A stretch of 45,787 nt of DNA from Gallionella sp. Lineage in GTDB: Bacteria > Pseudomonadota > Gammaproteobacteria > Burkholderiales > Gallionellaceae. The notes beneath the pieces were generated by a model that saw nothing but the letters and a program-made list of their open reading frames with translations, was not told the origin of the DNA and did not search any database. Position 1 is the first letter of the stretch; every line of letters starts with the position of its first letter. The stretch lies in contig JABEVG010000091.1 in assembly GCA_013044075.1 (NCBI GenBank), positions 1 through 45,787 of the forward strand, written 5' to 3'. A program made the position numbers and the translations under genes. This document shows, one piece after another, positions 45,429-45,787 of this stretch.

Positions 45429-45681
45429 GCACGACTACAACTGCCAAGAGGCTGCACATTCGTGCGAGACAGGAACAGCAAATCAACAACAAACTGCTGA
45501 CTACCTATTACCGCGCAAGACCGTTGAGAAACTTTCAGGACTGAGCAGGGCAACAATTTACCGCTTAATAAAATCAGGAAAATTTCCACGTCCCTTATCC
45601 ATCGGTACGGGCTCAGTACGTTGGCGGCAATCCGACGTGATAGCTTGGCAACAATCACTTAGTCCAAGCTCTAGCAAATGA
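45421..45681 (+). CDS. AlpA-family transcriptional regulator/excisionase
   Basis: An 86-residue DNA-binding protein with a MerR/AlpA-like winged helix: YLLPRKTVEKLSGLSRATIYRLIKSGKFPRPLSIGTGSVRWRQSDVIAWQQSL. AlpA proteins activate excision genes of prophages and islands. The ATG at 45421 lies inside the end of the rep gene (8-bp overlap), so the two are co-translated. An ATG at 45412 is an alternative. Confidence 0.88.
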   Translation: MNKHDYNCQEAAHSCETGTANQQQTADYLLPRKTVEKLSGLSRATIYRLIKSGKFPRPLSIGTGSVRWRQSDVIAWQQSLSPSSSK

Positions 45682-45787
45682 AAATTTATCAGTAGTGTCC
45701 GGTTAACTTAGAAACATCCGAGCCAAGGTTGAGTACTGGCGCGGGTTGCAGGGCAATTTATTTTGGTGCCGATTTGAAATCAGTTTA

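Noticed and set aside
45690-45787. Possible end of an insertion sequence (CAGTAGTGTCCGGTTAAC...)
   Set aside because: It resembles IS terminal repeats I have seen, but no transposase or second end is in the window.
35286-45787. Search for the second attachment site of the island
   Set aside because: I did not find a copy of the tRNA-Ser 3' end in the window; it probably lies beyond the right edge.

Overview
The window (45.8 kb, moderately GC-rich) reads as the chromosome of a betaproteobacterium, most likely of the Nitrosomonadales/Gallionellaceae type. This placement is an inference from gene content and order: dapA-bamC, alaT-hom-thrC, FeoAB, SelD/SelU, NnrS and a MoxR-DUF58-TgpA cluster. 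No marker phylogeny was run.

Positions 1-35217 are mostly housekeeping genes. In order they are: a partial gene and a small conserved gene; a tiny Ala/Val-rich lipoprotein with its own terminator; the minus-strand set dapA-bamC-MBL hydrolase; feoA-feoB plus a small lipoprotein; a 7TM diguanylate cyclase; divergent selD and selU (selenophosphate and tRNA selenouridine); a 23-residue basic peptide gene with a strong Shine-Dalgarno and terminator; an APC permease; an RlmN-like radical SAM enzyme; the tail-specific protease Prc; NnrS; clpB with a sigma-32-like promoter; nadC; a SAM methyltransferase; an aminotransferase followed by an ATP-grasp-like gene; a low-complexity protein; an AEC transporter; a GDCCVxC protein; thrC, hom and alaT; an Mth938-like protein; moxR-DUF58-tgpA; queD; and tRNA-Ser(UGA). 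Three repeat elements are set into this region. One lies in frame inside the RlmN-like gene, one forms the end of the DUF58 gene and the start codon of tgpA, and one is a dRS3-like inverted repeat between hom and thrC.

From tRNA-Ser (35218-35305) to the right edge the content is that of an integrated mobile island: a tRNA-adjacent tyrosine integrase, a HigBA/RelE-type toxin-antitoxin pair, a complete type II-C CRISPR locus (divergent tracrRNA, cas9, cas1, cas2 and a six-repeat array transcribed on the minus strand), an unrecognised 295-aa gene, a Rep_trans-like replication initiator and an AlpA-type regulator. The right end of the island is not in the window.

The most notable observation is in cas9. 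The gene is open to 41075, but its last ~24 codons are not Cas9-like. The genuine C-terminal tail (60 codons, including the segment that matches the PAM-reading loop of Neisseria meningitidis Cas9) is intact in the -1 frame at 41000-41182. Comparison with that Cas9 suggests a deletion of about 22 bp, so the encoded protein should lack its PAM-reading segment although tracrRNA, cas1, cas2 and six identical repeats remain intact.
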